64,000 nt of DNA from Synchiropus splendidus (lineage: Eukaryota; Chordata; Actinopteri; Syngnathiformes; Callionymidae). Position 1 is the first letter of the stretch; every line of letters starts with the position of its first letter. Positions 1 to 10,275 of the stretch are shown here, piece by piece. A model generated the notes under the pieces. That model made no database searches. It was given only the letters and a program-made list of their open reading frames with translations, and had not been told where the DNA came from. Location: assembly GCF_027744825.2 (NCBI RefSeq), contig NC_071348.1, forward strand, positions 18,943,563-19,007,562, in the 5' to 3' direction. The position numbers were made by a program, and so were the translations under genes.

Positions 1-28
1 AACACACGTACAAACAAAATAAGATTAG

Positions 29-645
29 TCACACGTTACAATAGTCATTAAAATACAGAAGAGAACAGTTTTATTGTTTCCACGGACAGTGGGCGCATCT
101 TTTTAGACATTGTTGATGACCTTTCACAAAGTTGTATACCATGAGGTCATTTGTTAAGGTATCGTCGCTTTATAGACTTAATACTTCTTCGATAGACAAC
201 CCTCTAGCGCGATGACAGAGGTAGATGACGCAGTGATGACCACATACAAACGATAGGGGGTGCTGTAGTTGACCATTGTTGTACTTGATGTCGACTGAAT
301 GTTTTTTGAGAAACTTTAAAATATTTTCAGGGTAATGTGCAAAGTAGGGTCCCATTCCAAATGAGTCAAAGAAAGTTGTTCTACCGTCTTCTTCGAGAGT
401 TAAAACCAGTGCTCTCCTGGTTTATGTGCCGGATGTGTGTTGACGATGAAATATGCAGGCAGTCTGAGGGGTTGTGTCAATTGAGGCAACCTGTCCGACG
501 GCCATACACCGTAAAATGTGTCGCCCAAGAGACCTCTCAGCAGCCTCTGTAACTGGAGACTATCCATAACTTTTATAATAATAGTCCACCAGCACTTGTC
601 TTTTTGCATCAATCTCCAGAATGGAATCGTAACAAGCGTACACAA
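29..645 (-). pseudogene. Adenain-like cysteine protease, broken (element I)
   Basis: Homologue of the intact protease at 25,526-26,068 in element II. This family (adenovirus-type, Ulp1-like fold) matures capsid precursors. The N-terminal part reads to the catalytic histidine region (HW near 400). Compared with element II, about 4 bases are missing near 393-398, which shifts the frame and stops translation. The frame carrying the catalytic cysteine (CGHHC, near 225-245) is open only from 355 down to 170, where TAA replaces a tyrosine codon. The true start is probably the internal ATG overlapping the capsid gene's stop rather than the upstream codon at 645. Confidence 0.8.
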
Positions 646-1882
646 TCAGTGTTACGGTGTTCGGTAAGGGTACTCTGAATCTCATCTCCAGTCTTAAATT
701 CCCATTTGAGAGAGGAGAGAGAGCGTAGTTGTCGTCGGCTGGATTGAGATTAAATGCAAACAACGAATAACCGCTGCTAAAACCTTCGCGGTCAATGCTT
801 AGAGGCAGATCCTTCAAATGTCTTCCTGTAGCTAGAATCATGTTATAAAACTCTCTGACCGCCATACCGTTATTAAACTGAGGTTGAAAAGCTTTAGCGG
901 GGATCTGTTGGCCGTCCTGACAGAGGGCTAGATATTCAGTGTTGTAATGATGAAAATTGAACGGGGAGAGATCTCTCCTACCGGTAAATGCCTCGTGATG
1001 TACCAACCCTAAAACCACGTATTTAGGTATTGGACCCAGAAATAAATTCTCCTGGGTGCATATTCTTGAGTTTTCTGGAATGGAGTATGTTTTTACATTG
1101 ACTCGTGAGAGCGGGAAGAGAGCATTTCCTTTTAACACACCCGCTGCATGACCTATTCTCACAGCTGGCGAAACAGTGACTTTCTTCACAAACAGAGAGG
1201 CGCCGAGGATTTTCAGACGAAAGGTGGAGTCGCGGGGTCCGGTCAGGCAGAAGGCATCATTCGCTCTGGTGAGTTTAATTCTTAAATCGACAGAGTTTAA
1301 TAACAGTCTCTCGCAGAAAAATATGTCGCCGTGGAGAGGACCGAGAAGATGTACTTCTCTGGATCTGCTCGTGAACTCGGCCCTCTTATTAAGACCTGCG
1401 TTGGGACCGTTTACAGTGATGATCGAGTCAACTGACCCAGTTGTGTCTTGGTAAAAAAGACCGGCGCTAAACTGTGTTTTAAGAGTGTCGCCTGAAAAGT
1501 TGAGAAGTGTTTCAATCATAGCTCTGTACGGATTTGTGGAACTGGATTGTGAAATCATCCGATCACCCAGAACCACATTGCACTGGTCAAAGATTGTGTT
1601 TAGAGGGTAATTGATGAGACCGACCGCTGCGTCGTTAGCCAGCGGTGTGCCATCGGCGTTAGTAATTCTTGCACGCACATGTAGAAGGGTGTCGTTTAGG
1701 TCTAGATACTTTTCACCGTCTCCCGGTATAAAAAACTCAATAGGTCCTCCTTCGCTGATAGCGGCTACTGGTGCAATTTCAGTGTAAATTTTGTCTTTGA
1801 TGGAAAGTTGCGTCATCGGGGTCGTGAATAAATCCAGTTCTGCCAATGTGCATTCAGCAGATTTCTGGTGTAGGAGTGCCAT
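560..1882 (-). CDS. Capsid-like protein, F54H12.2-like family (probable double jelly-roll)
   Basis: Open frame of 440 residues from ATG to TAG. It resembles proteins often annotated in animals as F54H12.2-like, which belong to Polinton/adintovirus-type elements. Visible marks are IEFFIPGDGEKYLDLND near residues 48-64 and a later NYPLNTIFDQCNVVLGDRM segment, the pattern of beta strands around an interface loop seen in jelly-roll capsid proteins. I infer a major-capsid role from length and gene position next to the protease; the fold is not proven here. Its stop overlaps the likely protease start by 8 bases. The element II copy is frameshifted, while this one is intact. Confidence 0.75.
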   Translation of the reverse strand: MALLHQKSAECTLAELDLFTTPMTQLSIKDKIYTEIAPVAAISEGGPIEFFIPGDGEKYLDLNDTLLHVRARITNADGTPLANDAAVGLINYPLNTIFDQCNVVLGDRMISQSSSTNPYRAMIETLLNFSGDTLKTQFSAGLFYQDTTGSVDSIITVNGPNAGLNKRAEFTSRSREVHLLGPLHGDIFFCERLLLNSVDLRIKLTRANDAFCLTGPRDSTFRLKILGASLFVKKVTVSPAVRIGHAAGVLKGNALFPLSRVNVKTYSIPENSRICTQENLFLGPIPKYVVLGLVHHEAFTGRRDLSPFNFHHYNTEYLALCQDGQQIPAKAFQPQFNNGMAVREFYNMILATGRHLKDLPLSIDREGFSSGYSLFAFNLNPADDNYALSPLSNGNLRLEMRFRVPLPNTVTLIVYACYDSILEIDAKRQVLVDYYYKSYG

Positions 1883-1885
1883 GTT

Positions 1886-1897
1886 ACTGTATATAAG
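1886..1897 (-). promoter_or_regulatory. TATA-like motif directly before the capsid-like gene
   Basis: Read on the minus strand, CTTATATACAG lies just upstream of the ATG at 1,882. The same motif is at the same place in element II (27,353-27,364). It is too close to the ATG for a standard leader, so it may serve another start or be a relic. Confidence 0.3.
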
Positions 1898-1902
1898 GTT
1901 TT

Positions 1903-2340
1903 TTAAAATATATCAGAGCTCCCTCTGGACTTCCTCTTGGACCGTTTGCTTCTGTCAACAGACTTCTTTCTTTTTTTGTTTGTACGTTTATTAGAGCTCT
2001 GTGTTACACATCGTCCTGGAGGGCGTCTCTTTGTCCTCCGCGATAAGACGGCTGTACCTCCTGACCCTTTCTGTCTCTGTTGATCGCTCATTCCTCTCAA
2101 GGTACGGGTGAACATATCCGTAGCTATGTTACCCACCGCTGATTTGAGATGTTGTTTCGCGATGGCAATACCTCTTTTCAAGAGCGGTGAATCAAACCGA
2201 AACATTTTTGAGAAGAGGGAACCGATGCCACGTTCGTACATAACAGGGGCACCGTAGAAACCGGGTAGATCTCCGCCCACCTGTTTTTCATAATATTGTA
2301 CAAATCTGTGAGGGTCGTCTCTTAAGCCTGCATGAACCAT
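1903..2340 (-). CDS. Basic pX/pVI-like virion core protein
   Basis: Open frame of 145 residues. The N-terminal third holds a glycine-bounded amphipathic stretch, GIGSLFSKMFRF (about residues 39-50), followed by a hydrophobic helix-like segment. The C-terminal half is very basic (clusters RRTKRRP, KRTNKKRKK, KRSKRKSR). A membrane-active segment joined to a DNA-binding tail is what is described for adenovirus pVI/pX-like proteins and their Polinton/adintovirus counterparts, so a core or membrane-penetration role is inferred. The element II copy (27,371-27,808) is also open and the same length. Twenty bases separate its stop from the capsid-like start. Confidence 0.65.
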   Translation of the reverse strand: MVHAGLRDDPHRFVQYYEKQVGGDLPGFYGAPVMYERGIGSLFSKMFRFDSPLLKRGIAIAKQHLKSAVGNIATDMFTRTLRGMSDQQRQKGSGGTAVLSRRTKRRPPGRCVTQSSNKRTNKKRKKSVDRSKRSKRKSRGSSDIF

Positions 2341-2427
2341 TGTGTTTGTTTACGACTTGGCCTGCAAAGACTGGTTATCTCTCTCCGGCGTTGTGATGGT
2401 GAATGAATTTCCACATGACGATACAAG

Positions 2428-2440
2428 GGTTATATAATAT
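2428..2440 (-). promoter_or_regulatory. TATA-like box before the pX-like gene
   Basis: GGATATTATATAAC on the minus strand, about 90 bases upstream of the ATG at 2,340 and immediately past the penton-like stop. The same sequence recurs upstream of the pX-like gene in element II (27,897-27,909). Position fits a core promoter, but no initiator element can be confirmed. Confidence 0.4.
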
Positions 2441-2444
2441 CCTC

Positions 2445-3386
2445 TCAAGTAACAGGTCTAAAGTATAGAGTCACCACGACCTTTCCAAAGGTAAAATTGA
2501 CGGGTTTGTTAAGATTCGATTTAATTTGTATCTGAATATTTTCAATATGGTTCTTGGCCACCGGTAAATAGTAAGCAGGGTTAAAATGTTGTGTGATTAT
2601 ATCTGAGTAGCTACCCTTGATTTCCACAGTTCTTAAAAGCGGTGCATATGCATCCCCTACAAGCTGCGGTCTTACAACGTCGCTGTAACAGTAGAGATGG
2701 TAAAACCCCACTTTTAAATCAACTGGATGGGGCGCTCTGTAGTCGCAAAAATGTATCCAATTACCAGGCTCTACACCTAGCATGTAAGCCAAAGGCGAGT
2801 TAAAAAGCACTAGGTTCTGCCCGTCTCCTTGAAGATCAATTTTTTGCCGTGCACTGTTAAACAGGAAGCGTATGTCGTTATTGGTTTTTTTAAAGGTTTG
2901 CTCCAACTCGGTTGTAATCTGATTAATAGAGCTGTAATATCCTCCCTTAAACTTCAGTTTGGAAATATCTGTTCCCGCCGTTTTGAAATGTCGATCAACC
3001 CCTCGTGATTCGTCTTTTTTCCTCTGAGCAGAGGCGCTGGCATCGGGATCTGGAGCCCTAAGACGAGCCATGGCTCTATGAAATTCATCTTTATACCGTC
3101 GTGTTGTGTTAGCCTCCGAATCTGATCCTCTAGGGGGAGCCGTGTTTGTGTTGGAATCAAGTACTCTATGGTTCGGTTTCCAGGAAAATGATGCTGTATC
3201 CTCTGGAATATTATGCCACGTGTGAGGGTATGTAATCTCCGTCAAAGCGACCTCCCATTTTCCGTTTAAATCGATATGTTGTGCTAAATCAACGCGGAAA
3301 GTACCAATGGAGTTGTCTTTAAAAACATTTGCGCTGGCGTTTGATGGTAAAGTCACATAGAAGCCTGCGTTCTTTGAGTCGTACAT
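2445..3386 (-). CDS. Penton/minor-capsid-like protein
   Basis: Open frame of 313 residues beginning MYDSKNAGFYVTLPSNAS. The N-terminal pattern (FYVTLPSNAS, then FRVDLAQHIDLNGKWEVAL and TEITYPHTWHN) recurs in Polinton/adintovirus-type elements of animals, in a protein thought to be the penton or minor capsid subunit. A charged, low-complexity insert lies around residues 75-125. The last part (VNFTFGKVVVTLYFRPVT) looks like closing beta strands. The role is inferred from family resemblance and position beside the other virion genes. The element II copy has a stop at codon 2 and internal deletions. Confidence 0.65.
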   Translation of the reverse strand: MYDSKNAGFYVTLPSNASANVFKDNSIGTFRVDLAQHIDLNGKWEVALTEITYPHTWHNIPEDTASFSWKPNHRVLDSNTNTAPPRGSDSEANTTRRYKDEFHRAMARLRAPDPDASASAQRKKDESRGVDRHFKTAGTDISKLKFKGGYYSSINQITTELEQTFKKTNNDIRFLFNSARQKIDLQGDGQNLVLFNSPLAYMLGVEPGNWIHFCDYRAPHPVDLKVGFYHLYCYSDVVRPQLVGDAYAPLLRTVEIKGSYSDIITQHFNPAYYLPVAKNHIENIQIQIKSNLNKPVNFTFGKVVVTLYFRPVT

Positions 3387-3411
3387 GGTGATATGATGCC
3401 TGGTGTAAAGA

Positions 3412-3436
3412 AGGACCTTCTTATATATTTTTTATA
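3412..3436 (-). promoter_or_regulatory. TATA-like box before the penton-like gene
   Basis: AAAAAATATATAAGAAGG on the minus strand, about 30-45 bases upstream of the ATG at 3,386, the best-placed of the three TATA-like motifs. Element II keeps a similar AT run at 28,810-28,822. It overlaps the end of the integrase gene. Confidence 0.4.
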
Positions 3437-4490
3437 TCCGAAGCTTTTACCCAGCTGTTGAATTTTTCAGGCCAGTTCTTCCACTGGACAAAGACCTGCC
3501 TCTCTCCTTTAACGCAGCGTTCCATGAGAATCTTTTCAACGTGAAATACTTTATCCTTTACGAGTTGTACTTTTTGTAATTCTTGATCATAAAATGACCC
3601 CTGGATGGTCTCGCCGTCGAAATCTTTCAATTTATACACAGGCGGGGTGCGATGAATACATTCAGTTATCGTAAATATCTCATCTGTAAAACTCTGCTCA
3701 TACTTTTTGTCAAATACACCTCGTAGTTTTGATATCCTAACATGATCGCCCTCCTTTAATTTTGCCTTTTGCAGATCTTTCGATGGTCTAATGTAAAAAT
3801 TGCAGAGTATTTTCTTTAGTTACTTCCATCGGTGTCATTTTTATACTACTGTGATAGCTGTGATTATAACTCTTTACTAGATCCTGTAAAACCTCGATGT
3901 AACGTAATGTGTTTTTAGCCGTGAAATATCTCCACATCCGACTTTTAAGAGTGAGGTTAAATCTCTCAACCACAGAGGCCTTAACGTCACTCGCTGTTGA
4001 AAAATGATTAATACCCTTCCTTTCCATCAAAGCCCTGAAACTCTTGTTAAAAAAATCTTTCCCATCATCCGTCTGTAGCTTTGCAGGCGTCCCGCACTCC
4101 TCCAGCACTGTTTTGAACGCCTTCATTCTCTCGATCGGAGTCTTTCTTTTTAAAACGCGTACATATGCCCTCTTTGAAAATACATCTATAACGGTCAACA
4201 AGTAATTTTAATCGTCGTTATATCTAGCCAACGCCTGCATGTCGCATAGGTCGGCCTGGAATTGTTGAAGAGGCCTGTGAACAAATACTCTGTATCTCGG
4301 AAAGTTTACTCTGGCTGGTTTATGCAGGGTGTAGGCATCCTGTTTTGATAAAAAAATCTTTAATAGATTTAGATCTGACTGGTTTTCCAGTCTCAACCTG
4401 CACCCCTGGACGAAGGCGACTCACACCTCCAGAGGTCCCGGGGTGAAGAGGATTGTAATAAACTCTTTTAATGATGTGTTTCACCGTCAT
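3421..4490 (-). pseudogene. Polinton integrase with chromodomain, broken (element I)
   Basis: Retrovirus-like DDE integrase that would insert the element. Reading down from an ATG at 4,490: an N-terminal region with YYNPLHP; the catalytic core with the first aspartate in ADLCDM (near 4,240-4,260), the second in QTDDGKDF (near 4,060-4,085) and the glutamate in VVERFN (near 3,960-3,975); and a chromodomain ending in QWKNWPEKFNSWV (about 3,430-3,490). Lesions: a frame change at a run of seven T/A bases (4,350-4,356), a TAA at about 4,205-4,207 where element II has CAA, and a frameshift near 3,790-3,810 between core and chromodomain. The triad residues survive but no single frame spans the protein. 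Confidence 0.85.
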
Positions 4491-4615
4491 GTTAAACGAG
4501 AAATGAATGAGCTGAGATCCAAATATACTTCTTAATGTTTTTTATTCCACAGGTTATGTAAGGATTCAAACGTAATGTTATACAAAGACAGTAAAAGAGT
4601 AAAAAAAAATAAACA

Positions 4616-5437
4616 TCACATACGAGGGAATCTCGTGTTTGTGACATCGCCCAGGACCGGCGTTCTATTCCAGATTCTACTTGCTGATTCCAGACGTTCA
4701 ATTAGAAGATCCTCAGGCTCATGTTTGATGTATTCATTCCAGACAGTTGATTTTCGACACCTCATTTCGAGCAAGACTGTCTCAGCCGTAGCCTTCGTTC
4801 TCATTTTCCCCGGTTGTACGTCATTCAGGGTCAAGTAGTGTTGTACAGCAGGCAGAAAGTTCTTGTTACAGAGTCTCTTCATCAACGGGTGGAAATTAAG
4901 GCGGTAGAAATCATCCTCCATCTCTTCAAGACAGCTGTGTTGTAGTTGGCTGGGATGGTCTACTTGGCAACCGTAGCAGATCTCCCTCCAATACCTGCGT
5001 ATGGTTTTACCTAGTAGATGAAATACAACTGTCTTTAAAGCTTTCAAGAAGAAACCGCTTATCCATCCATCCGTGTCATCATTAGCTGCTGGTTCTTGGT
5101 CTTGAGAAGCAGTGGATAAAGCAGGCGGATGCACGTCGACAGTTTCGTTCCCGGGGCAGGCGGTTGCTGCCTTCCCTACAGGTTCCTCCTCGTCATCCAC
5201 ATCTTGCATTTCAGTTGCAACAGAGTCGTCTGTGTCGTCTTTGACGTCCAATGAAGGACGGGCTCCGTCTGTCATGTCGTTGTTAGAACCCTCGTACTTA
5301 TGACCGTCAGCCGCAACGTGTTCTACCGCAGGATGTAGAGGTGACGGCGAGGAGTTGTTCATCCCGTACCCGGGGCCGCCTGTAGCAGCTCCGAGGAAGG
5401 TAGTGACGATACGTCTCGGAACACCTTCTGGCCTCAT
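4616..5437 (-). CDS. Unrecognised element protein, 273 residues
   Basis: Open frame of 273 residues without a known domain name. Residues 1-125 are low-complexity and acidic (a run rich in D and E near residues 60-85). Residues 128-273 look folded: a hydrophobic stretch (FFLKALKTVVFHLLGK), then YWREICYGCQVDHPSQ with a C-x2-C pair, another Cys-His-rich stretch and many aromatic residues. It sits upstream of the integrase on the same strand. Its ATG overlaps the stop of the preceding frame as ATGA, suggesting coupled translation. No counterpart survives in element II, where (TA)n and a piggyBac fragment occupy the place. Confidence 0.6.
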   Translation of the reverse strand: MRPEGVPRRIVTTFLGAATGGPGYGMNNSSPSPLHPAVEHVAADGHKYEGSNNDMTDGARPSLDVKDDTDDSVATEMQDVDDEEEPVGKAATACPGNETVDVHPPALSTASQDQEPAANDDTDGWISGFFLKALKTVVFHLLGKTIRRYWREICYGCQVDHPSQLQHSCLEEMEDDFYRLNFHPLMKRLCNKNFLPAVQHYLTLNDVQPGKMRTKATAETVLLEMRCRKSTVWNEYIKHEPEDLLIERLESASRIWNRTPVLGDVTNTRFPRM

Positions 5438-5790
5438 CGTTGTCTTGGACGGTCTTGTTCCAACAGGTACGTCTGCATGGTGTTGCTCTGGAAAAAATCC
5501 TCTTTATAACAGCCATCAACAAGTAGGCGGTCCAGGGTGGGGCGGTCCTAAAACACAAGGGCATCATTCCATAAGCGGCTATGGTAGAAGAGACCGTCGA
5601 TTTTTGGAGAAATCTCCTGGATTGTCTCACTCCAAGCATCCATCGGTATGGTTAACAGAGTACGAAAAACACCACAATCGGAATTAATATACTCCAGGAC
5701 GAAATCTTCTTCTTCTTCACCTGTGACTCCTGTTGATACTTTATGGATGGCCCTGAAGGACCAACGTCCTGATCCTAACATTTGAATCAC
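5434..5790 (-). pseudogene. Unrecognised element protein with an in-frame amber stop
   Basis: From an ATG at 5,790 the frame reads 80 residues (for example MDAWSETIQEISPKIDGLFY) to a TAG at about 5,548-5,550. The same frame then stays open to a TGA at 5,434-5,436, with protein-like composition (VDGCYKEDFFQSN). The simplest reading is one gene of about 118 codons disabled by one nonsense change. The final TGA overlaps the next gene's ATG. Function unknown. Sequence upstream of 5,790 may hold an earlier exon, but I could not support one. Confidence 0.5.
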
Positions 5791-5970
5791 ATCGTCTTTT
5801 GCACCTGCACGTCACTAACATGCTGGTGCTTGACCTCGGCTTGCTTGCACCGTCACTTGAAGTTACTGCATTTAATAAAAACAAGAGAAAAGAAACGCCC
5901 TTTAAACTTGACTGTAGCTTGCTGAATAAACGCATCCAACATACGCACTGGTGGATGCATTTAGACAATC

Positions 5971-8431
5971 ATCAGCTGGTCATTTGGTCGATGCTGAGCC
6001 AGGATAATTAATAATTTAGCGATAACTTCCTTGGAGAAACATCTCACCCGTCCAGCTGGAGTTGCTGTCCTGGCAGCTGCCTCACTGTCCAGCTCATATT
6101 TGATGTCACAGCAGTGTTTCTGTGAATGGAGATGCACTGCCAGTGTCCAGCTGAATCAGGTGTAACTGGATCACACGTCACCATCTTTGTATCTGCGGCC
6201 AATTTAAGCGCAGAAAAACAAGGCGTTTGACAAATTTTATTGATGGTAAAGGCATAAAGGGAAATTTTAGGCGTGTTTTCCTTCTCCCATAGCTATTAAT
6301 AGTAATATTGAAATGTTTATTTTTATCTTTGCTGAAGGGGACCCCACATATGACCTTGAAAAGAATAAGGATCGGGCATGCGCATGATGTAACTTACTGA
6401 AATTCAGTGACCGTTTTCTCCCACCAACTTTCATCTATTTGAAAACCTGATTCCCTGTTGTATGCTCCTCTCGTTTTTGACCTCAATCTCATTAATATAT
6501 TTCAGAAACAATTCTCTTCTAGGGCTGAGTAGATTGTTGCTGAGTCAGGAGGTAGAGAAGGAAACCTGTGAAAGTTTTTATTTTTTTATTTATTTTAGAC
6601 AAAATATATGATTTGATATTGTTTTGAGAGACTATTGTACGAGCGTGACAAGCATTTCTCCAAGTAAGAGGGAGGAAACACACGATTCTCTTTTTGGGCC
6701 AGAATTCTGAGTGGCTGAATTATATTTACAGCGCTTCTGAAATTGGGAGCAAACTTTAATAGCATGGAACGTAACCTTGGGATTCTTGACATTGGTAGGT
6801 CTTTTCATAGGCAGTGAGGAATATACTGGAGCATTAATAGAGGATGAGCATGAAAACATTTCCAGTTTGGACTAAGGTAAACATCAGTAAGACAGCAGAT
6901 TTTATGAATATAAGAGGCTCAATAATAAAACTGTTTTGAATTTACACTTATGGAGTAACGATCTGCTGACCCGAGGAGACTTCCCACTCCAAACCAAATC
7001 ACTTGCTGTAGTTTATCAATGATTTTTTTTTTTTTTCTTTTTAAATTTCTCCACCTCTGAAGGTCAGATTTGACTAGAGTCGTGCGTGAAGGTAAAGGTA
7101 GAGGATTTATTGTCAATTCTGCCATATGCATTACATATCAAGGATTGAAATGTGCAGCCACATGAACGCAGAGAGATTTAAAACAAGATTCTTTAAATCA
7201 AAGTGCAGGTTCTTGAAGCCTACCCCTTTTAATTGGATGACATATGCTTTTCTCATTTTTGACCCTATATCCTGAAAACATGAATAATAATTCACTATTG
7301 TTATGCATGATGCCTTTAAACCCTAGAGATGAGCTCTGTGTGACTCTGCTAAAGACTTAATGCCCAAGTGGTTTCCATAATACCTCTTATGAAGACCCTC
7401 CAATATTTATAACGTACAGAACATTAAGAATCACCCGTTATAATGTACTTAAATATGTAATAATAATGTATATGTAATAATGTATAATCAAAAAACATGT
7501 TTTATTAGTGCATAATTTACATTTTCCCTTTGGTTTCCTTGTTTATACATTCTGTTTATAAATGCTAATGATAATGCTAATAACAGACATATGTAGATCG
7601 TAGTTATGAGAACACAGAAGTGTAAGAGCTGTTGCCACGAAAGAGCATTACAAGGGTACTGTGCTATAAAACGGTTATTATTCATGATGCTAATGTCGAA
7701 TCAGCGTAGCATTTTTGTGTGGTCATCTTTGCTAAGTATGGAAGTCAAAAGTCGTGGGACAACCTGGGAGTAAGTTCAGGTGGTCATGGAAAAGTGGACA
7801 GGAAGTTAATATACTGTAGGATTTCACAGCTTCTATTGACTGAATTGACTGATCTGCATCTTGTGACATTTATGAGACATTTATCTGAGAAACTTAAGGG
7901 AAATCAAACATATGCAGTGGCAGGAAGTAGCAATGAAAGCAATCGTGAAGCTATTTAGTGAAATCTCGCAGAAAAGCATTTCCTCCTCCCAGAGGCTCTT
8001 TGACTGTGTGTGTGATTGCAATGGCAATGATCTTGAATCCACTTCGTGGGGACTGTCTTTCCTTATTTTATACTGAACAACAAGCACGGCTCTATTTACT
8101 GTTTCGTTCAAATGAAACACAACATACCAGGGCCCATCACTGTGTTCTGAAACCTCCTTTGAGTTGGGTCTGTTTCAAGCACTGAGTCAATAAGCGTCAT
8201 GCAATCTTGAGCTGCGTTTTTAATGTGTGCAGTTTTGGTGCGTGTTGCTCACTCGGTGCCCAGAGAGTACAGAGAGCTGCAGATGGTAACAGGCAGGGAG
8301 GTGGGAAACCTTGTCTCTCTTGCACCTCAGACTGTGCTGAAACCTGATTTGTAAACATGCTCACAGGAACCATCTGCCGCTGAGTTCATGTTTTCCTCTG
8401 CATTTTTTGATTTGGGATTCTATAAATAGAC
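5971..8431. other. Stretch without recognisable genes
   Basis: About 2.5 kb between elements I and II. It is AT-rich, with only short open frames that resemble nothing, and no clear terminal repeat, tRNA or tandem array. It may be host intergenic DNA or strongly decayed element sequence. Confidence 0.5.
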
Positions 8432-8600
8432 AGAGAGATGAAGGAGACCACTATATGTCAAATCTGTATGATTGATGGTCCCCCGGGAGTAATAAAACCC
8501 TCCCCTTCCGGAAGTAATAAACCCCACCCCTTTTTATATCAAAAAGAAATTAAAATAATTACCCTCCCCATTTTTATATCAACAGGAAATTAAAATAATG
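8432..8600 (+). repeat. Left terminal inverted repeat of element II
   Basis: Starts AGAGAGATGAAGG and continues through GGTCCCCCGGGAGTAATAA into pyrimidine-rich tandem copies of about 40 bp (CCCCTTTTTATAT then AAATTAAAATAA). The same series occurs inverted at 31,060-31,326 and direct at 55,036-55,260. Homology to element III continues beyond the repeat to about 9,420. Confidence 0.7.
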
Positions 8601-9420
8601 AAGGTCCAAGGGGTAGCTTCACCCTTGTGTGATGCAGGGGGTGGGGGTCAGCCACATCCTCACAGACGCAAGGGTCAGGCAGGGTCAGCGGGAGGGTGGG
8701 TGTGTGATGAGACACCGGGAGGATTACCTTAGGGGTGTGGGTAAAAAAAAAGGGGTAAAACAAAAAGAAAGAAATACTTTTAGTTTTCAGCATTAGTCAA
8801 TGTTTGAACTGTTTCTGCATTGCAGGCTAAATAATCAAAACACATTAGTAGCTACAATATTATTTCGGGTTTAAACATTTTAGAAGTTATTTAACATCTT
8901 ATGAAGAAGTTTTTCATTCTTGAAATATTTCTTAAAGATAAAACAGTAGAAAGAAAACACTTCTTAGTCTTCACTAATAGTTCAAACGACGCAGCTACCC
9001 AACTCATGCACCATTTTTCAAAATGCGTTTAAACAGATAATTTGTACTTGTTTGAGAAATACTTTTAGTTTTCAGAATAGAACAAAAGAAAGAAATACTT
9101 TTAGTTTTCAGAAAATAAGGTTGAGTGAACAAGGATAAAACAAAAGAAAGAAATACTTTTAGTTTTCAGAAAATAAGGTTGAGTGAACAAGGATAAAACA
9201 AAAGAAAGAAATACTTTAGTTTTCAGCATTAGTTCAAATAACACAGCTATTCAACTCATATGAGTTTCTGTTGAATCAGTCTATTTAATTTTACACCCTG
9301 TGTGAGTTTTAAACGATGCAATTTTACTTACTCAGGAAATACTTAAAAAAGGGGTAAACAGCGGTGTGACAACAGGCATTATGCCTGACTCTTTCTCAGA
9401 CACCGAAACATACCACATTT
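8601..9420. repeat. Subterminal region with roughly 58-bp direct repeats
   Basis: Non-coding region homologous to 55,261-56,060 of element III. It contains several direct copies of a unit with AAAGAAAGAAATACTTTTAG followed by TTTTCAG (8,757, 9,066, 9,135 and 9,200). Part of the first copy (8,757-8,779) reappears as the filler at every junction of the downstream tandem units. Confidence 0.7.
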
Positions 9421-9424
9421 TACA

Positions 9425-10123
9425 TCAGTTCCGGGGTAACCTTCGCTGTTGACCAGACCTTCCAGAACTTCATCCTCCTTTCCAAAAGGACTCCAGACTA
9501 CCCATGGATGCCTCTTCCTCTGCACGTCGTAGGTGAATATTTATCTATCTATCCATCTATCTATATCTATACAGTATACATATAGGTATATACATATATG
9601 TGTATCTATGTATTTACATTTACATATATAAGTATAATAAAAACGTTACGCCATGTTTATCACGTACCATGTCTCTTTTCATTGACAGACGTCGTCACTC
9701 ATCTGTGTGACGTTCATTTAACGCAGAGTGATACTGGTAAAAATATTGAATTATTTTATAATTCGTTGTTAATATCTCTATTTATGTGTTACAACAGCCG
9801 CACTTCTATTTTTCAGATATTATCGCCTCCGCGAATAACTTCCCGGAGACGCTGATCGGCGCTGAGGAGCTTGAGCGGTTAATGCGTGTAACTTTTGAAG
9901 ACGGAGATGCCCGTGCGGATCTGTCGGCTGTGAATCTGAGAGCGAGTCTTCAAGTCAGCGGCACCGAGGCTCAGAACACGCCGTGTATTATAATAATCGA
10001 CAGCGAGGACGAGTTCGTCCGGGGCCGAGTACAGGAAATCGATCGAAGGGGAGTAACCAACGCTCTCTGAGCCGTAAGCGACGGTTAATTCGGCACGGAA
10101 GACAGGACCGGCGCGAGTCATTG
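9425..10123 (+). pseudogene. Early spliced gene of element II, exons a-c
   Basis: By comparison with element III, exon a ends at 9,532 (donor GTGAAT), exon b is 9,689-9,736 (48 bases) and exon c is 9,817-10,123. Acceptors end in CAG and donors begin with GT; the joins keep one frame through exon b and into c. Exon c encodes the acidic-flanked motif IIIIDSEDEF (9,987-10,016), conserved in element III. Just after it, about 10 bases present in III are missing, so the frame meets TGA at 10,068. The gene is therefore disabled here before its amplified exons. Confidence 0.65.
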
Positions 10124-10204
10124 GTGAGAAGGAGACAGCGATTCTAATCATAATTACGATAACTAGGTAAAGAATAGCGGTATTTATTAAGTGTATATAG
10201 ATGC

Positions 10205-10206
<2 letters not shown>

Positions 10207-10264
<58 letters not shown>

Positions 10265-10275
10265 TGTGTGTGTGT
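10207..10275. repeat. (GT)n microsatellite
   Basis: About 69 bases of GT dinucleotides interrupted by one GG. It marks the left edge of the tandem amplification; each later unit begins after a shorter GT run. Confidence 0.95.

Larger units (their letters stand above)
1..5970. mobile_element. Polinton/Maverick-like element I (right half, cut by window edge)
   Basis: A block of minus-strand genes in the order protease, capsid-like, pX-like, penton-like, integrase and two unknown genes. The same order and sequence recur in element II at 25,526-30,407, so this is a second copy of the same family. The polymerase half would lie left of the window. I found no right terminal inverted repeat between 5,970 and 8,431, so the right boundary is set by the last recognisable gene. 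Capsid-like, pX-like and penton-like genes are open; protease and integrase are broken, so the copy is dead for integration. Confidence 0.85.

Noticed and set aside
4400..4440. Apparent shared LINE 3' remnant in elements I and II
   Set aside because: The shared bases encode the integrase N-terminus (NPLHPG region) on the minus strand in both copies; the LINE is present only in element II.
5741..5968. Small secreted or cysteine-rich protein (75 residues, minus strand)
   Set aside because: No family resemblance, and no counterpart in element II to test conservation; it overlaps the upstream part of the amber-interrupted gene.
6595..8185. Several frames of 60-80 residues
   Set aside because: Short, overlapping, without homologous features or splice-site support; not called as genes.
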